In this document: piece after piece, positions 1 through 7,031 of the stretch
Numbering within the stretch: position 1 is the first letter of the stretch
How the letters are laid out: every line of letters starts with the position of its first letter
Assembly (NCBI GenBank): GCA_002404055.1
Contig: DHIZ01000020.1
Span: 1 to 31,433, forward strand
Length of the DNA stretch: 31,433 nt
Source of the DNA: Chloroflexi bacterium UBA4733
GTDB taxonomy: Bacteria; Chloroflexota; UBA4733
Direction: 5' to 3'
Translations under genes and position numbers: made by a program
Notes under the pieces: model-generated
What the model saw: the letters and a program-made list of their open reading frames with translations, nothing else
The model's database searches: none
What the model was told of the DNA's origin: nothing

Positions 1-77
1 ACCAAATACCTACCCCAGAAAGGGCCCCTGGCCCCCGACCCCACGGCGTGGCACAATAGCATCCGGCAGGAGCAGCA

Positions 78-1526
78 ATGGAAAGGGAGCACGTGGCGGC
101 GATAACAGAGTTGGCGGAGAGCGCGGTCGCCGAGTGGTACAACGATGTCGTCCAGCGCGCCCAGTTGGCCGACTATTCGCCCGTGCGCGGTTGTATGGTC
201 ATCCGGCCCTACGCCTACAGTGTCTGGGAGTCGATTCAACGCTGGCTGGATGACCGGTTGAAGGAAACCGGCCACCAGAACGCCTACTTCCCCCTGTTCA
301 TCCCGCAGAGCTTTATCCAGCGCGAAAAGGACCACATCGAAGGGTTCGCGCCGCACCTGGCGATCGTGACGCACGGCGGCGGCGAGGAATTGGCCGAGCC
401 GCTGGTGGTGCGGCCCACCTCCGAGACAATCATCTACGATGCCTACGCGCGGTGGGTGCAGAGCTACCGCGACCTCCCGCTCCTGATAAACCAGTGGGCG
501 AACGTGGTGCGCTGGGAGATTCGTACCCGCCTGTTCTTACGCACGATGGAGTTCCTCTGGCAGGAAGGCCACACCGCCCATGCCACCGTTGAGGAGGCCG
601 TGGCAGAGGCGCGCCTTATCCTCTCCCTCTACGTCCGGCTGATTGAGGGACAGTTAGCCATACCGGTCCTGCAAGGCCGCAAGTCCGCCAAGGAGCGCTT
701 CGCCGGCGCGCGCGACACCTACACAGTGGAATCGCTCATGCGCGACGGTCGGGCGCTGCAGATGGGTACCAGCCACGACCTGGGCCAGAACTTCTCCAAA
801 GCCTTCGAGGTCTGGTTCTTGGATCGTGATGGCGAGCGCCGCCAGCCCTGGTCCACCAGTTGGGCCGTCACCACCCGCCTGATCGGCGCGCTCGTGCTGG
901 CTCACGGCGACAGTAAAGGGTTGCTGCTGCCGCCCCGAGTGGCGCCGACCCAGGTGGTGATCGTGCCGATCTATCGCAGTGACGAGCAGCGCAGCGCCGT
1001 ACTGGCCAAGGTCGCCGAGATCGTCGCCGAGTTGCGCGCTGCCGGCGTGCGTGTGCAGGTAGACAGCCGCGAAGAGGTGACGCCGGGCTTCAAGTACAAC
1101 GACTGGGAGATGCGCGGCGTGCCGGTGCGCCTGGAACTCGGCCCCCGCGATCTGGCTGCCGGTCAGGTGGTCGTCGCTCGGCGCGACATGGCGGAAAAGC
1201 AACCGCTACCCGTTGCGGAGTTGCCGGTGCGCGTGCCGGAGTTGTTGGAGCAGATGCAGGCTGCCCTCTTCCAGCGGGCACTGGCCTTCCGGGAGAGCCA
1301 TACCTTTACGGCGGCCAGGCTCTCCGATCTAGCCGTGCTTGATGAGCAGCCTGGCTTCTACCGCATGAACTGGTGTGGCAGTGGCGACTGTGAAGACCGC
1401 CTGGGCGAGTACAAAGCGACCATCCGCTGTATCCCTCTGGACGATGAAGCTGCACAATCGACCGGTGATTGCGCAGTCTGCGGCCAGGCGGGTCAGCACA
1501 TGGTCTACGTGGCGAAGGCGTATTAG
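78..1526 (+). CDS. proS: Prolyl-tRNA synthetase, archaeal/eukaryotic-like (type 3) form
   Basis: Class II aminoacyl-tRNA synthetase that charges tRNA-Pro with proline in the cytoplasm. The catalytic core is seen in RPTSETIIYDAYARW (about residues 113-127) and in the WEIRTRLFLRTMEFLWQEG block, which is class II motif 2 of the type without the bacterial editing insertion. The anticodon-binding domain follows from about residue 285. The C-terminal domain carries a probable zinc site (NWCGSGDCE, then TGDCAVCG), and the protein ends in AKAY; a C-terminal Tyr is typical of this type. At 482 residues it matches the short family form rather than the roughly 570-residue bacterial form. The ATG is preceded by AGGAG at 68-72. 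The gene starts near the window edge, so its promoter may lie outside. tgt follows after 7 bases and is probably co-transcribed. Confidence 0.95.
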   Translation: MEREHVAAITELAESAVAEWYNDVVQRAQLADYSPVRGCMVIRPYAYSVWESIQRWLDDRLKETGHQNAYFPLFIPQSFIQREKDHIEGFAPHLAIVTHGGGEELAEPLVVRPTSETIIYDAYARWVQSYRDLPLLINQWANVVRWEIRTRLFLRTMEFLWQEGHTAHATVEEAVAEARLILSLYVRLIEGQLAIPVLQGRKSAKERFAGARDTYTVESLMRDGRALQMGTSHDLGQNFSKAFEVWFLDRDGERRQPWSTSWAVTTRLIGALVLAHGDSKGLLLPPRVAPTQVVIVPIYRSDEQRSAVLAKVAEIVAELRAAGVRVQVDSREEVTPGFKYNDWEMRGVPVRLELGPRDLAAGQVVVARRDMAEKQPLPVAELPVRVPELLEQMQAALFQRALAFRESHTFTAARLSDLAVLDEQPGFYRMNWCGSGDCEDRLGEYKATIRCIPLDDEAAQSTGDCAVCGQAGQHMVYVAKAY

Positions 1527-1533
1527 GGGACCC

Positions 1534-2739
1534 TTGATACCCTTCGCTTTTCGCATCGCCGCACGGGATGCCGGCACGCGGGCGCGCGCGGGCGTGCTCC
1601 AGACACCGCATGGGCTGGTGGAGACGCCGCTGTTCATGCCCGTGGGCACGCGCGGCACGGTCAAAGGGCTGGCCCCGCGCGACCTCAGCGAGGCCGGGGC
1701 GCAGATCATCCTGGCCAACGCCTATCACCTGAGCCTGCGTCCGGGAGCCGAGCAGCTTGCCGCCTTCGGTGGCCTGCACCGCTTCATGGGCTGGAGCGGC
1801 CCGCTGCTCACCGATAGTGGCGGCTTTCAGCTCTTCAGTCTGGCCACCCCGGACCGGCGCCACGGCAGCCAGGGCAGTCTGGTCAAGGTGACGGACGACG
1901 GTGCCTGGTTCACTTCGCCGCTCGACGGCTCCCGCCAGTACATCAGCCCGGAGCGCTCGATGGAGATCCAGCAGGCCATCGGGGCCGACATCATCATGGC
2001 CTTCGACGAATGTTCCCGCAACGACGATGATGTCGCGGTCGCGGCATTGTCGATGCAGCGAACGCATGTCTGGCTGGTGCGCTGCCGGCAACGCTGGCAG
2101 GAGCAGGAAGCTGGCAAGCGAAACGCGCCGCCTCAGGCACTCTTCGGCATCGTGCAGGGCGGCAACAGCCAGGCGCTGCGCGAGCAGAGCGCCGCTTTTG
2201 TCGCCTCGCTGGACTTGCCGGGCATCGCCCTTGGCGGCGAGTCGATCGGCTATTCCCGGCCCATGACTGCGGCCATACTGGACTGGGTCGCCCCGCATCT
2301 ACCGGACGACAGACCCCATTATGCCATGGGCATCGGCGAGCCGGAAGATTTCTTTGCCGTCGTGCGCCGGGGCATCGACATGTTCGATTCCGTGCTGCCG
2401 ACCCGCATGGCGCGCAACGGCACCCTGCTCACGGCGCAGGGCCGGCTGCGGCTGCTCAGCAGCAGGTATGCCGAAGACCAGACGGCGCCGGATCCCCGAT
2501 GCCACTGCTATACCTGCCGCACCCACAGCCGCGCCTACCTTCGGTACCTCTTCAAGACCAAGGAGTTGCTTGCCCCCTACCTGGCCACGCTACACAACGT
2601 CACGTTCTGCCTCACCCTGGTACGCCAGATGCGACAGGCGATTATCGAGGGCCGGTTCGGCACCTTCGAGCGCGCGTTTCTCGCGGGCTACCGTCAGGAA
2701 GATGAAGCAGAGAACGGGCGGTTGCCCGTGTTGCCCTGA
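1534..2739 (+). CDS. tgt: Queuine/preQ1 tRNA-guanine transglycosylase
   Basis: Exchanges guanine-34 for preQ1 in the anticodon wobble position of GUN-decoding tRNAs, a step of queuosine synthesis. I chose the TTG at 1534: it gives the usual N-terminus (IPFAFRIAARDAGTRARAG), lies just after the proS stop, and has GGGG at 1526-1529 in front. The frame is open further upstream, but that would overlap proS. Family motifs seen: DSGGFQLFS with the general Asp, GGESIGYSR for base recognition, and MFDSVLPTRMARNGTL with the nucleophilic Asp. The zinc site is CHCYTC plus a downstream His in LATLHNVTF. Its 401 residues are slightly longer than the usual 370-385. Other queuosine genes are not present in the window. 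Confidence 0.94.
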   Translation: MIPFAFRIAARDAGTRARAGVLQTPHGLVETPLFMPVGTRGTVKGLAPRDLSEAGAQIILANAYHLSLRPGAEQLAAFGGLHRFMGWSGPLLTDSGGFQLFSLATPDRRHGSQGSLVKVTDDGAWFTSPLDGSRQYISPERSMEIQQAIGADIIMAFDECSRNDDDVAVAALSMQRTHVWLVRCRQRWQEQEAGKRNAPPQALFGIVQGGNSQALREQSAAFVASLDLPGIALGGESIGYSRPMTAAILDWVAPHLPDDRPHYAMGIGEPEDFFAVVRRGIDMFDSVLPTRMARNGTLLTAQGRLRLLSSRYAEDQTAPDPRCHCYTCRTHSRAYLRYLFKTKELLAPYLATLHNVTFCLTLVRQMRQAIIEGRFGTFERAFLAGYRQEDEAENGRLPVLP

Positions 2740-2761
2740 GTTTCCCTGAAAGACGTACAAT
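2731..2761 (+). promoter_or_regulatory. Weak candidate promoter for adk
   Basis: TTGCCC at 2731-2736 and TACAAT at 2756-2761 are separated by 19 bases, longer than the ideal 17. The site overlaps the 3' end of tgt and lies 64 bases before the adk ATG. A 6-bp hairpin (ACGGGC/GCCCGT, 2714-2729) sits just before it in the tgt coding end. Assigned by eye only; read-through from proS-tgt is equally possible. Confidence 0.25.
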
Positions 2762-2824
2762 CTCCACCGAAACTTGGCGCGGCTGGAGGCCGACAGCGGA
2801 TCACGTAATGAAGGAAGCGCATCA

Positions 2825-3472
2825 ATGGCGTTGCACCTGATTCTGATGGGGCCGCCGCACGCCGGCAAGGGAACACAGGCGAGGTTGCTGGCTGCCCGCT
2901 TCGGGTTGGTCCATCTGGCCACTGGTGACTTGTTACGCGAAGTTTCTCAGGACGACACCCCCCTTGGCCGGCGCGTCGGTAACTTGCTGCGCCGCGGCGA
3001 GTACGTGCCGGATAACGTCGTAACTGAGATGGTCGTGGAACGAATGGATGACCACCACATCCTGCTGGACGGCTACCCGCGCACGGTCGCGCAGGCCGAA
3101 ACCCTGGAGCGGCTCGCTATCCCCGTCCACTGCGTTTTCGTGCTGGACGTGCCGGAGCAGGAGTTGATTGACCGGGCACAGGAGCGCGTGTTCTGCCCGG
3201 AGTGCAATGCAGTGTTCGGCAGTCGGACGAATCCGCCACGCGAACCCTGCATCTGCGACGTCTGCGGCCACGGTCTGGCACACCGGATGGACGATGCGCC
3301 GACCACCGTCAAGCATCGACTGCAAGTGTATCGCCAGCGCAGCGAGCCGGTGGTGTACTTTTACGAGGAGCGCAGCCTGGTGCAACGGGTCGAAGGCAGC
3401 GGGCCGGTCGAGTGTGTGGCCACCGCCCTGGCAGACGCCACCGTGGCAGCGTTTCAAGCGCAGGCGAGATAG
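2825..3472 (+). CDS. adk: Adenylate kinase, long form with zinc lid
   Basis: Cytoplasmic phosphotransferase that interconverts AMP + ATP and 2 ADP. The P-loop is GPPHAGKGTQ (residues 9-18), with His where Gly is usual. The AMP-binding region includes LDGYPRT (81-87). The LID domain carries a four-cysteine zinc site, C124-x2-C127 and C144-x2-C147. HRMDD and VKHRLQVYRQRSEPVV complete the family signature. I took the ATG at 2825 because the family starts a few residues before the P-loop and AAGGAAG (2811-2817) precedes it; an in-frame TTG at 2774 would add 17 unsupported residues. At 215 residues it has the normal length. A palindromic repeat begins directly after the stop codon. Confidence 0.95.
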   Translation: MALHLILMGPPHAGKGTQARLLAARFGLVHLATGDLLREVSQDDTPLGRRVGNLLRRGEYVPDNVVTEMVVERMDDHHILLDGYPRTVAQAETLERLAIPVHCVFVLDVPEQELIDRAQERVFCPECNAVFGSRTNPPREPCICDVCGHGLAHRMDDAPTTVKHRLQVYRQRSEPVVYFYEERSLVQRVEGSGPVECVATALADATVAAFQAQAR

Positions 3473-3473
3473 A

Positions 3474-3581
3474 CCCGGCGACTGAAGTCGCGGGCTAACC
3501 GTGCGAAGCCGCCCTTCGGCGGCTGGATTAGTCCGCGTAGGCGGACTTGGCGATGCTAGCCCGCGACCTCAGTCGCCGGGC
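3474..3581. repeat. Dispersed palindromic repeat, copy 1
   Basis: The outer arms CCGGCGACTGAAGTCGCGGG (from 3475) and the matching sequence ending at 3579 pair over 22 bases with one mismatch. Inside are two further hairpins: GCCGCC-CTTC-GGCGGC (3508-3523) and AGTCCGC-GTAG-GCGGACT (3530-3547). Transcribed, it could fold as a long stem carrying two loops. It starts right after the adk stop and may act as its terminator or mRNA-stabilising structure. A related copy in the same orientation lies at 6871-7022. No transposase is present, so it looks like a non-autonomous or REP-like element. Confidence 0.88.
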
Positions 3582-3591
3582 GAAAACCCAC

Positions 3592-3620
3592 TTGACACGA
3601 CGGCCATCTGGACGTATCAT
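3592..3620 (+). promoter_or_regulatory. Sigma-70-type promoter of the RpiR-family regulator
   Basis: TTGACA (3592-3597), a 17-base spacer and TATCAT (3615-3620) form a near-consensus housekeeping promoter. Transcription would begin near 3627, only about a dozen bases before the ATG at 3639, leaving little room for a ribosome-binding site beyond TGAGG at 3627-3631. It probably also drives purA, which starts 15 bases after the regulator ends. Confidence 0.7.
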
Positions 3621-3638
3621 CCGTAATGAGGCAACATA

Positions 3639-4520
3639 ATGGATGAACGGTTCAGCGGCGGTGCCCTGGCGCGGCTGCGGGCGGCGCTCACGGCGATGAC
3701 GCGGGCGGAGCGCGTGGCGGCGGAGTGGATCCTGGCGCGTCCGGGCGAGGCTTCCCGCTCGACAGCGGCGGCGGTAGCCGACGCGGCGGGGGTTGGCTTT
3801 GGCAGCGTGATGCGCGCCTGCAGCCGCGCCGGCTATCGCGAGTTTGGTGACCTACGCACGGCGCTGGCGGTGGAGCTGCTGTCACCGCCTCCGCTCGGTG
3901 GGGCGGCGGTACGCGCTCCCCAGCCGGGTGACCCGCCGGAGGTCGTGGTCCAGGCGGTGTTTGCTGCTGCTGCGCAGGGGCTGCGCGACACCGCCGGCGC
4001 CCTGGATATGGCGGCGATCGCCCAGGCCGTGGCTGCGTTGGCCGAGGCGCGCCTGGTGGCCATCTTCGGCGCCGGCAGCGTCTCCGGCGCCATCGCCCAG
4101 TTGATGCAGGTGCGTTTGCTGGGGGCCGGGCTGGCGGCCTGCTGTTACCCGAACGCCAACGACCACGTACCGGCGGCGTCTGCGCTGGGACCGCTGGACG
4201 TGGCGGTCGGCATCTCGCAGTCGGGCGACACAGACAGCGTGCGGCTGGCTTTGCAGGGAGCGAGCGCAGCCGGCGCCGCCGCCGTGGCGCTTACCGCCTA
4301 TGCGCATTCGGCAGTGGCCCTGGCGGCGGACGTGGTGCTGGTGACGGCGATCGCCCCGGCCTTGCAGGGTGAGCCGGCGACATCGCGCGTGCCCATGCTG
4401 GCGCTCATCGACGCGCTCGCCGTTGCCGTCCTGCTCCAGCGCGGTGTTGACGGCACGCCAGTAGGTGCTGCAACGACTCCCCGCCCACAAGGGCGGCGTC
4501 AGACGCAGCAAGGAACGTAA
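3639..4520 (+). CDS. MurR/RpiR-family transcriptional regulator with SIS domain
   Basis: Predicted DNA-binding regulator that senses a phosphosugar. Residues about 8-75 resemble the N-terminal helix-turn-helix domain of the RpiR family (MTRAERVAAEWILARPGEAS, then VADAAGVGFGSVMRACSRAG). Residues about 120-270 form an SIS sugar-phosphate-binding domain with FGAGSVSGAIAQ and GISQSGDTDSV, the latter the usual Ser/Gly-rich phosphate loop. Its 293 residues are normal for the family. It sits 15 bases before purA and has its own strong promoter. The NagA-like and Gfo/Idh/MocA genes 3 kb away on the other strand are plausible targets, since this family often controls amino-sugar or sugar catabolism, but no operator is evident. 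The effector is unknown. Confidence 0.85.
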   Translation: MDERFSGGALARLRAALTAMTRAERVAAEWILARPGEASRSTAAAVADAAGVGFGSVMRACSRAGYREFGDLRTALAVELLSPPPLGGAAVRAPQPGDPPEVVVQAVFAAAAQGLRDTAGALDMAAIAQAVAALAEARLVAIFGAGSVSGAIAQLMQVRLLGAGLAACCYPNANDHVPAASALGPLDVAVGISQSGDTDSVRLALQGASAAGAAAVALTAYAHSAVALAADVVLVTAIAPALQGEPATSRVPMLALIDALAVAVLLQRGVDGTPVGAATTPRPQGRRQTQQGT

Positions 4521-4535
4521 AGAGAGGAAGAGCCA

Positions 4536-5804
4536 ATGTCCGTGACAGTCGTGGTTGGGGCACAGTGGGGTGATGAAGGCAAAGGCAAGGTCGTTGATCT
4601 GCTGGCCGGAGCTTCCGACCTGGTGATGCGCTTTCAGGGCGGCAGCAATGCCGGCCATACGGTCATCAATGACTATGGCGAGTTTGCGTTACACCTCTTG
4701 CCGTCGGGGGTCTTCAACCCGGACTGCACCTGCGTGCTGGGCACCGGCACCGTGGTCGACCCGCCGGCGCTGCTGGCAGAAATAGCGACGATCACCGCCC
4801 GCGGTATCCAACTGCCGCCGCTGTATGTTTCTCATCGTGCCCACGTCGTGATGCCCTACCACCGGCTCTTTGACCGCCTCGAAGACGAGGAGCGCGGCCG
4901 CTTCCGCGTTGACACCACCGGACGCGGCATCGGCCCTGCTTACTCCGACAAGATCGGCCGGGTCGGCATCCGCATCGGCGAACTGACGCAGGAGGCCGTG
5001 CTGCGCGACAAGCTGGCGATCGTGCTGCGGCGGCGCAACGCCATGCTCACCAAAATCTATGGCGTCGAGCCCTTCGACGAAAGGCAGGTGCTGGCCGAAT
5101 GCCTGGAGTGGGGACGGCGTTTGCAGCCCTATGTCATCGACACGGTGCCGTTGGTCCGCTCCGCGCTGCGCGACGGCAAGCGCATCCTGCTGGAGGGCCA
5201 GTTGAGCGCCATGAAGGACATCGACTGGGGTTCGTACCCCTACGTCACCAGTTCCTCCCCGACCGCCGGTGGGGCTGCCGTCGGGGCGGGCATCCCGCCG
5301 CGTGCCATCGACCGGGTGATCGGCGTCGCCAAGGCCTACAGCACGCAGGTCGGCACGGGCCCTATGCCTGCTGAGTTTGCGGGGGAGCAGGCAGAGTATC
5401 TGCGCCGCCTTGGCGGTGAGTTCGGCGCGACCACCGGGCGACCGCGCCGTATCGGCTGGTTCGACGTCGTCGTGACCCGCTACGTGGCGGAACTCAACGG
5501 CTTCAGCCAGCTCGCCCTGACCAAGCTTGACCTGCTTGACACACTTGACGAGATACCCGTCTGTGTCGCCTACCGCTATCAAGGCCAGCGCCTGGACGAC
5601 ATCCCCGACGAGGAGACGCACGCCCGCTGCGAGCCGATCTACGAGGTGTTGCCCGGCTGGAACACCGCAACATCCCAGGCGCGCACCCTGACCGACCTCC
5701 CTCGCAACGCCCGCCTCTACCTGGATTTCATCAGTGAACAGGTCGGCGTACCCCTCCACAGCGTCGGCCTGGGGCCACACCGGGACCAGACGATTGTGGT
5801 GTAG
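4536..5804 (+). CDS. purA: Adenylosuccinate synthetase
   Basis: GTP-dependent ligation of IMP and aspartate, the first committed step to AMP. Seen: the GTP loop WGDEGKGKVVD (residues 11-21), FQGGSNAGHTV, and DTTGRGIGPAYSDKIGRVGIR-type IMP-binding sequence. TTGRPRRIGWFD and ALTKLDLLD (guanine specificity, KLD) follow. The start is ATG with GAGAGGAAG just upstream. At 422 residues the length is normal. One block departs from the enterobacterial form: EGAQGTLLDIDHG is replaced here by EGQLSAMKDIDWG with no gap, shifting the Gln that normally contacts IMP by one place. I believe a clade of bacterial PurA proteins shares this variant. It is probably co-transcribed with the RpiR-type regulator. Confidence 0.93.
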   Translation: MSVTVVVGAQWGDEGKGKVVDLLAGASDLVMRFQGGSNAGHTVINDYGEFALHLLPSGVFNPDCTCVLGTGTVVDPPALLAEIATITARGIQLPPLYVSHRAHVVMPYHRLFDRLEDEERGRFRVDTTGRGIGPAYSDKIGRVGIRIGELTQEAVLRDKLAIVLRRRNAMLTKIYGVEPFDERQVLAECLEWGRRLQPYVIDTVPLVRSALRDGKRILLEGQLSAMKDIDWGSYPYVTSSSPTAGGAAVGAGIPPRAIDRVIGVAKAYSTQVGTGPMPAEFAGEQAEYLRRLGGEFGATTGRPRRIGWFDVVVTRYVAELNGFSQLALTKLDLLDTLDEIPVCVAYRYQGQRLDDIPDEETHARCEPIYEVLPGWNTATSQARTLTDLPRNARLYLDFISEQVGVPLHSVGLGPHRDQTIVV

Positions 5805-5905
5805 AAGGTGGCGCAGACCGAGCCGGAGCGCTTGAGGTATCCTGGGGGTACAGTCGCGGCGTGCTCATGTCGACGGTGGCACACTTCAGTGAGGGGATAT
5901 TGGCC

Positions 5906-6220
5906 GTGAAGATAGAGACATTGCCCACAACCATAGTGATGGACGAGCAAGGCCGGGCAGAACTGCCCGAGGGAATTCGGCAAGCGGCCCATGTCGTTCC
6001 AGACACCGCGTTCGAGGTCAAGGTTGCAGCAGACGGAAGCGTTGTCTTGCGTCCGCTGCGGGATCTTGATCAGGCCTGGTTTTGGACCGAGTCCTGGCAA
6101 GAAGGTGAGCGCGAAGTCGACGCGGAGATCGCCGCCGGCCTGGGCACGTTCTACGAGAGTGGGGAGGCCTTTCTTGAGGCCCTTCTTGCTCGTTACCCAA
6201 CCGACAAGGTCACCGGTTAG
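5906..6220 (+). CDS. AbrB/MazE-like (SpoVT-AbrB) antitoxin-type protein
   Basis: Small protein of about 104 residues. The N-terminal half (TTIVMDEQGRAELPEGIRQA, then FEVKVAADGSVVLRPL) has the swapped-hairpin pattern of SpoVT-AbrB DNA-binding domains. The tail is acidic and amphipathic (WQEGEREVDAEIAAGLG, YESGEAFLEALLARY), as in antitoxins whose C-terminus wraps a toxin. I prefer the GTG at 5906 because GAGGGG (5891-5896) lies 9 bases before it; GTG 5861, ATG 5867 and TTG 5900 are in-frame alternatives. No recognisable toxin of the PIN, RelE or MazF type follows; the next gene is Uma2-family. Its target is unknown, and autoregulation would be expected by analogy. Confidence 0.68.
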   Translation: MKIETLPTTIVMDEQGRAELPEGIRQAAHVVPDTAFEVKVAADGSVVLRPLRDLDQAWFWTESWQEGEREVDAEIAAGLGTFYESGEAFLEALLARYPTDKVTG

Positions 6221-6262
6221 CCTGTTTGAGGGCCGCGGCACAGAGAGGAGTTGGCCGAAGCA

Positions 6263-6847
6263 ATGGTGCTCACAAAGCAGCGGTACACCTTTGAGCAGTG
6301 GTTGGAGATGCCCGACGACGGCCGGCGCTATGAATTGCTGAACGGAGAACTCGTCGAGATGGCGCCGCCCACCGCGAATCATGCTCTGCTGATCGCTGCG
6401 CTCCATGCCTGGCTCTTGCGCGCGCGAAATGCCGGTTATGGAGCCGCGCTGATGGGGCCGGTCGCGGTGTTACTGGATGCGAGCATGCGGCGAGAGAACG
6501 CCCCGGAACCTGACGTGTTTTTCATCCGACGGGAACGAGAGCATATCATTACCGACGTTGCGGTAGAGGGAGTGCCCGATCTGATCATTGAGGTTCTTTC
6601 TCCTACCAATCGCCGCGACAATCTGCCCGGTGGGACGAAGTGGGACCTGTACGAGGACTACGGCGTGCCTGCGTACATGCTTGTTGATCCCGAGGCGCGC
6701 ACCGTGACGCAGTACGCTCATCAGGGCAATCGCTACGGCGCGGCGGTGCTGTGGCGAGAGGGCGATTTGCTGGTCTCTCCGCTCTTTCCCGGGGTCGCGC
6801 TTTCTCTCTCTGAACTCTTCGGAGAAATGCGGCCGCCAAGGCGCTAA
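6263..6847 (+). CDS. Uma2-family (DUF820) putative PD-(D/E)xK endonuclease
   Basis: Uma2-family proteins have a restriction-endonuclease-like fold and are strongly expanded in Cyanobacteria and Chloroflexota; their cellular role is unsettled. Seen here in order: TFEQWLEMPDDGRRYELLNGE at the N-terminus, PEPDVFFI with an active-site Asp, DLIIEVLSPTN with the Glu of the E-x-K type motif, the TKWDLYEDYGVPAYMLVDPE block with the expected Lys, and a C-terminal LSLSELFGE. About 194 residues, normal size. ATG 6263 follows AGGAG (6246-6250) at 12 bases; a TTG at 6251 directly abuts it and is less likely. It lies 42 bases after the AbrB-like gene and may share its transcript. A palindromic repeat starts 23 bases after the stop. 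Confidence 0.85.
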   Translation: MVLTKQRYTFEQWLEMPDDGRRYELLNGELVEMAPPTANHALLIAALHAWLLRARNAGYGAALMGPVAVLLDASMRRENAPEPDVFFIRREREHIITDVAVEGVPDLIIEVLSPTNRRDNLPGGTKWDLYEDYGVPAYMLVDPEARTVTQYAHQGNRYGAAVLWREGDLLVSPLFPGVALSLSELFGEMRPPRR

Positions 6848-6870
6848 CTACACATTCAGCGAACCCGCCG

Positions 6871-7022
6871 CCTGGCGACTGAAGTCGCGGCTATGGCGAG
6901 CGAAGTCCGCCTGCGCGGACTCGTTTCCAGCCCGCGGAGGGTACCGCAGCCGACCGGCGCCGGCTCATCCAGTCCGCGAAGGCGGACTTGGCAATGTTAG
7001 CCCGCGACTTCAGTCGCCGGGT
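6871..7022. repeat. Dispersed palindromic repeat, copy 2
   Basis: Related to the 3474-3581 element and in the same orientation. The final 51 bases (6971-7021) match 3530-3580 with 4 mismatches. The outer arms (TGGCGACTGAAGTCGCGG near 6873 and its complement ending near 7020) can pair. The interior holds two AGTCCGC/GCGGACT hairpins (6904-6921 and 6971-6988) and CCGGCGCCGG (6954-6963). It is 44 bases longer than copy 1, with a different middle. It lies between the convergent Uma2 and oxidoreductase genes, where it could serve as a bidirectional terminator. Confidence 0.88.
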
Positions 7023-7031
7023 CCCTCTTGG

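Noticed and set aside
3474..3581. tRNA gene suggested by the cloverleaf-like folding of the repeat
   Set aside because: No T-loop GTTCRA sequence, anticodon arm or acceptor pattern, and a second copy shares the palindrome but not tRNA spacing.
4689..5780. Open - strand frame opposite purA (363 codons)
   Set aside because: Entirely within purA, which is unmistakable; the composition is that of an antisense frame.
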